64,000 nucleotides of DNA from Nocardia niwae NBRC 108934 = DSM 45340. Lineage in GTDB: Bacteria > Actinomycetota > Actinomycetes > Mycobacteriales > Mycobacteriaceae. Position 1 is the stretch's first letter; each line of letters begins with the position of its first letter. The stretch spans positions 1 through 64,000 of the forward strand of contig NZ_BDCK01000021.1 in the NCBI RefSeq assembly GCF_001613465.1. The letters are read 5' to 3'. Positions 63,501-64,000 of this stretch are shown here, in pieces. Under the pieces are notes generated by a model. That model had not been told where the DNA came from. It made no database searches and saw nothing but the letters and a program-made list of their open reading frames with translations. Both the position numbers and the translations under genes were made by a program.

Positions 63501-64000
63501 CGGCCACGATCGTCGAGCGGGGAATGTTGACCGCCGCGACCGACACCGCCTCGAAGGCGGCCAAGCGCTGCGCGAGCCGCTGCTCGGGCAGCCCGACCAT
63601 CGCCATCGCGCCCTCCTCGGCGATGTCCGCCATCAAGCGGCTGCGGGCCACGACCACCTGGGCCGCCTCGTCGAGAGTCAGCGCGCCCGCGACGTAGGCC
63701 GCGGCGATCTCGCCTTGGCTGTGCCCGATGACGGCATCCGGGATGACACCCACATCCCGCCAGGTGGCCGCGAGCGCGGCCATCGTGGCGAACAGCAGCG
63801 GTTGCACGCGGGTGAAGTCGCCCAGGTGTTCCGGGGTGAGACCGAACAGCGCGGTGGCAAGCGACCATCCGGTGCGGTGGCGGAACGCTTCGTCGCAGCG
63901 GGCGAACTCGGCGCGGAACACTTCGGACCGGGCCAGCATGTCGCGTGCCATCCCCGCCCACTGCACGCCTTGGCCGGGGAAGACGAACGCCGTCCTGCCC
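57586..64000 (-). CDS. Type I PKS module AT-DH-KR-ACP fused to a condensation domain and an FkbH domain (5' end outside window)
   Basis: At least 2126 residues visible; numbering from the GTG at 63966. AT (1-~300): FPGQGVQWAGM at the edge, GHSQGE Ser about 82, specificity segment PALAGHSALLE. DH (~350-640): HAAPGAVLLPG and HPALLDSALHA, both catalytic residues present. KR (~800-1060): TGAPGRLGS, LDD motif (B-type), FSSVAG, NYAAAN Tyr. ACP (~1085-1160): GLGMDSLMA. Condensation domain (~1190-1600): HHGMCDV active site. FkbH (~1640-2126): VDGDDTLWSGVVGEIG, DDNPVEI, C-terminal GNAT-like part. No ER. The KS and any upstream modules lie past the window end. FkbH proteins make glyceryl-carrier from 1,3-bisphosphoglycerate. 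Confidence 0.93.
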   Translation of the reverse strand, partial: GRTAFVFPGQGVQWAGMARDMLARSEVFRAEFARCDEAFRHRTGWSLATALFGLTPEHLGDFTRVQPLLFATMAALAATWRDVGVIPDAVIGHSQGEIAAAYVAGALTLDEAAQVVVARSRLMADIAEEGAMAMVGLPEQRLAQRLAAFEAVSVAAVNIPRSTIVAGARDAVEALVRELEDDQVEVRVLAAGPALAGHSALLEPIRERLLDELAGLSAAAPAVAWYSTVLGEQLTDDSADGGYWYRNAREPVRFADTIERMIGDGFRYFVELGVHPLLTTAVRAVAEQTGREVVAVGSLVREQDGPRSLARAQAALWVAGRDLDWSRLVPTRGGVDLPTYAFDRRRFWTESASEDAAALGLQSAGHPFVGAVVPHPDSGGVTLTGRISLRTHPWLAEHAAPGAVLLPGTGLVELAIRAGDEVAAGDVRELVLHAPLVVPADAAVQIQVVTGDADATGGRPVSIHSRLERDLDTSWTLHARGVLAQASEADAAHADTAVWPPAGAAAVDVEDLYARLSERGHRYGPMFRSVRAAWRRGADVFAEVTLPQSAHADAARFEIHPALLDSALHAALLLNADDSDSALLPFAWAGVSLHASGATALRVRISHDGSDGVRVVASDPSGRPVVSVRSLVLRPAPAAQLLDGALSAAHRALFRPEWAALATPATVRPVTAVPWSALGPAHPAPGAVLIDVAEGDSIDAVHAAVRQALEALQAALDDPRLAAATIVVRTRRAMALPGEDVPNTAGAAVWGLARVAQSENPDRIVLVDSADADLDIATVLSSGATQVLVRDGALSVPRLARPPMTGDAPRRPEFGDGYLLVTGAPGRLGSLLARHLVRAYDVRKLLLVSRRGADGPGAGALRDELTGLGAEVVFARCDVADRAALAEVLRGRTLSGVVHAAMVLDDGTLGSLTPERLAAVLRPKVDAAHHLHELTEDMDLACFVLFSSVAGVLGNPGQANYAAANAYLDALATHRVARGRTAQSLAWGPWSLDMHEVLAAADIRRMERSGMRPLSAQDGLAAFDAALRQHEPVLAPMRIDADALRRAPSVPLLLRGLTRPPSRRTAVQRESADPSVRSRFAQRLRELPPAEATALAVDVVARRAADVLGHTGADAITADRSFQGLGMDSLMAVELRNRLREDTGILVPLSEIFAHQSPAALAGYLVGEAARTDTGEPAVRAAEQDVPEVLSLPVTRDLMRLLRTAQQGIPSAAQTGGLAMRLHRAVDHAELDAILARLAGRHAALRTAVVPSDEHGTRLQVRSRPGGPLLRCADVDRLDHTVARARFRELMREPFDLAQGPLWRFELLTSDSGEQTLIFGAHHGMCDVQSMVLVAGEIDAELSGAPYPDTLSNKDIHDMLAAQAPQAEPDARWRAEFAGCRRLELTLARPRPAQRTHRAGEVLLPLPAGLQDHAARRARELGITPAALFLGTLTALLARLRDTDRFALAVPVDTRIHADAPTAVGYFGVPVPYPAIVEPGESFDDLLRRTGDRLRRLLVPGAGFSDALAALAAEGLYRDNAPLVEVYFNYLRAAAPSGRADIVPVGTGYSDLDLMVAVLADAGQVWFTYNADIIDDATCTRLGHDYLALLGEVVEHAGLPVRPLSRAPRRDIPPGVAFGATFALGKLPDLYSAAAAHAHGAEGPTVLEAPYHHVLAGLRDPSGVFVQPSTALGIVLVRAADLERFGALTDDSLTDLAAQYPAAVREAAERARVPIIVGFLPAPALDERLARWERLTAERMREIPGVAVLTEADWTREHRVAHRFDERTDALAHLPFTEEFQAAVALTLAAVARVALLPAPKVIAVDGDDTLWSGVVGEIGPEGVTFDAPRLALARRLRQWRAAGTLLVLISNNDEESVHAVLDRPDSPLRASDFTVVSTGWEGKAERLAQAAQALRLALDDVVYLDDNPVEIAKMRSRLPEVLAVTCPPDDELEAFLTRLWPVTPVAVTAEDAERAEFYRHERARDLAREQLDFAQFLDSLHLEVTVERLTDRTRARAAQLIRRTSQFAMSADGGRDVDHWQEEGEVWTAAARDRFGDYGIIAVLGLHADGTALRVLGWHLSCRALGRGVEERLLSWLADRAAALGCATVRMTVHRTDRNVPARRLAAALGGGDVDAERLEPEVPLDRLRTFRSWAQ

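Noticed and set aside
55325-64000. Assignment to the known nocardial NOCAP polyketide cluster
   Set aside because: The C-FkbH fusion and PCP-TR with GT4 do not fit what I know of that assembly line, and the rest of the cluster is outside the window.

Overview
The window is very GC-rich, densely coded, and looks like a chromosomal segment of a mycolic-acid actinomycete, most likely a Nocardia. This reading rests on a FadE5-type acyl-CoA dehydrogenase, an MCE lipoprotein, an Ig-like L,D-transpeptidase, proline-tailed actin/Hsp70-like proteins, several TetR regulators, P450s, and a modular PKS. No rRNA, tRNA, CRISPR array or complete insertion sequence was seen.

Layout. 0-9.2 kb: proline-tailed proteins, a P450 lacking the K-helix ExxR arginine, a broken AraC regulator, an MmyB-like regulator with an SDR, a TetR regulator and a DoxX protein. 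9.2-12.7 kb: a TetR regulator divergent from a complete P450 / [3Fe-4S] ferredoxin / ferredoxin reductase operon. 12.7-32.8 kb: a catabolic region with an FAD monooxygenase fused to a YceI domain, an orphan MCE lipoprotein, an SRPBCC protein, two TetR regulators, a DUF3500 protein with a zinc alcohol dehydrogenase, a LysR regulator, an operon of two alpha/beta hydrolases and a second FAD monooxygenase, a FadE5-like dehydrogenase, an amidohydrolase and an HpcH/HpaI aldolase. It is strewn with gene relics (MCE, DUF3500, ferredoxin reductase, FadB, PadR). Its promoters share a 25-bp inverted repeat, ATAAYGG-N11-CCRTTAT, which marks an apparently uncharacterised TetR-type regulon.

33-47 kb is mostly housekeeping and envelope genes: L,D-transpeptidase, NDH-2-like oxidoreductase, phospholipase D-like protein, a serine hydrolase, an orphan tryptophan synthase beta chain behind a nested inverted-repeat leader, a metallophosphoesterase, PhoD and a LuxR-type LAL regulator. 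47-51.9 kb carries a two-gene flavoenzyme operon divergent from a TetR gene with a perfect operator between them.

52-64 kb (continuing past the window) is the most novel part. It is a minus-strand, translationally coupled operon: a PKS module AT-DH-KR-ACP fused to an NRPS-type condensation domain and an FkbH glyceryl-transferase domain; then a carrier protein-thioester reductase with an extra C-terminal domain; then an alpha/beta hydrolase with a cysteine in the nucleophile elbow; then a GT4 glycosyltransferase. My working model, which is inference, is that FkbH loads a three-carbon glyceryl unit on the second carrier protein, the condensation domain joins it to the polyketide acyl chain, the reductase releases an aldehyde or alcohol, and the glycosyltransferase decorates it, giving an acyl-glycerol-like polyketide glycolipid.
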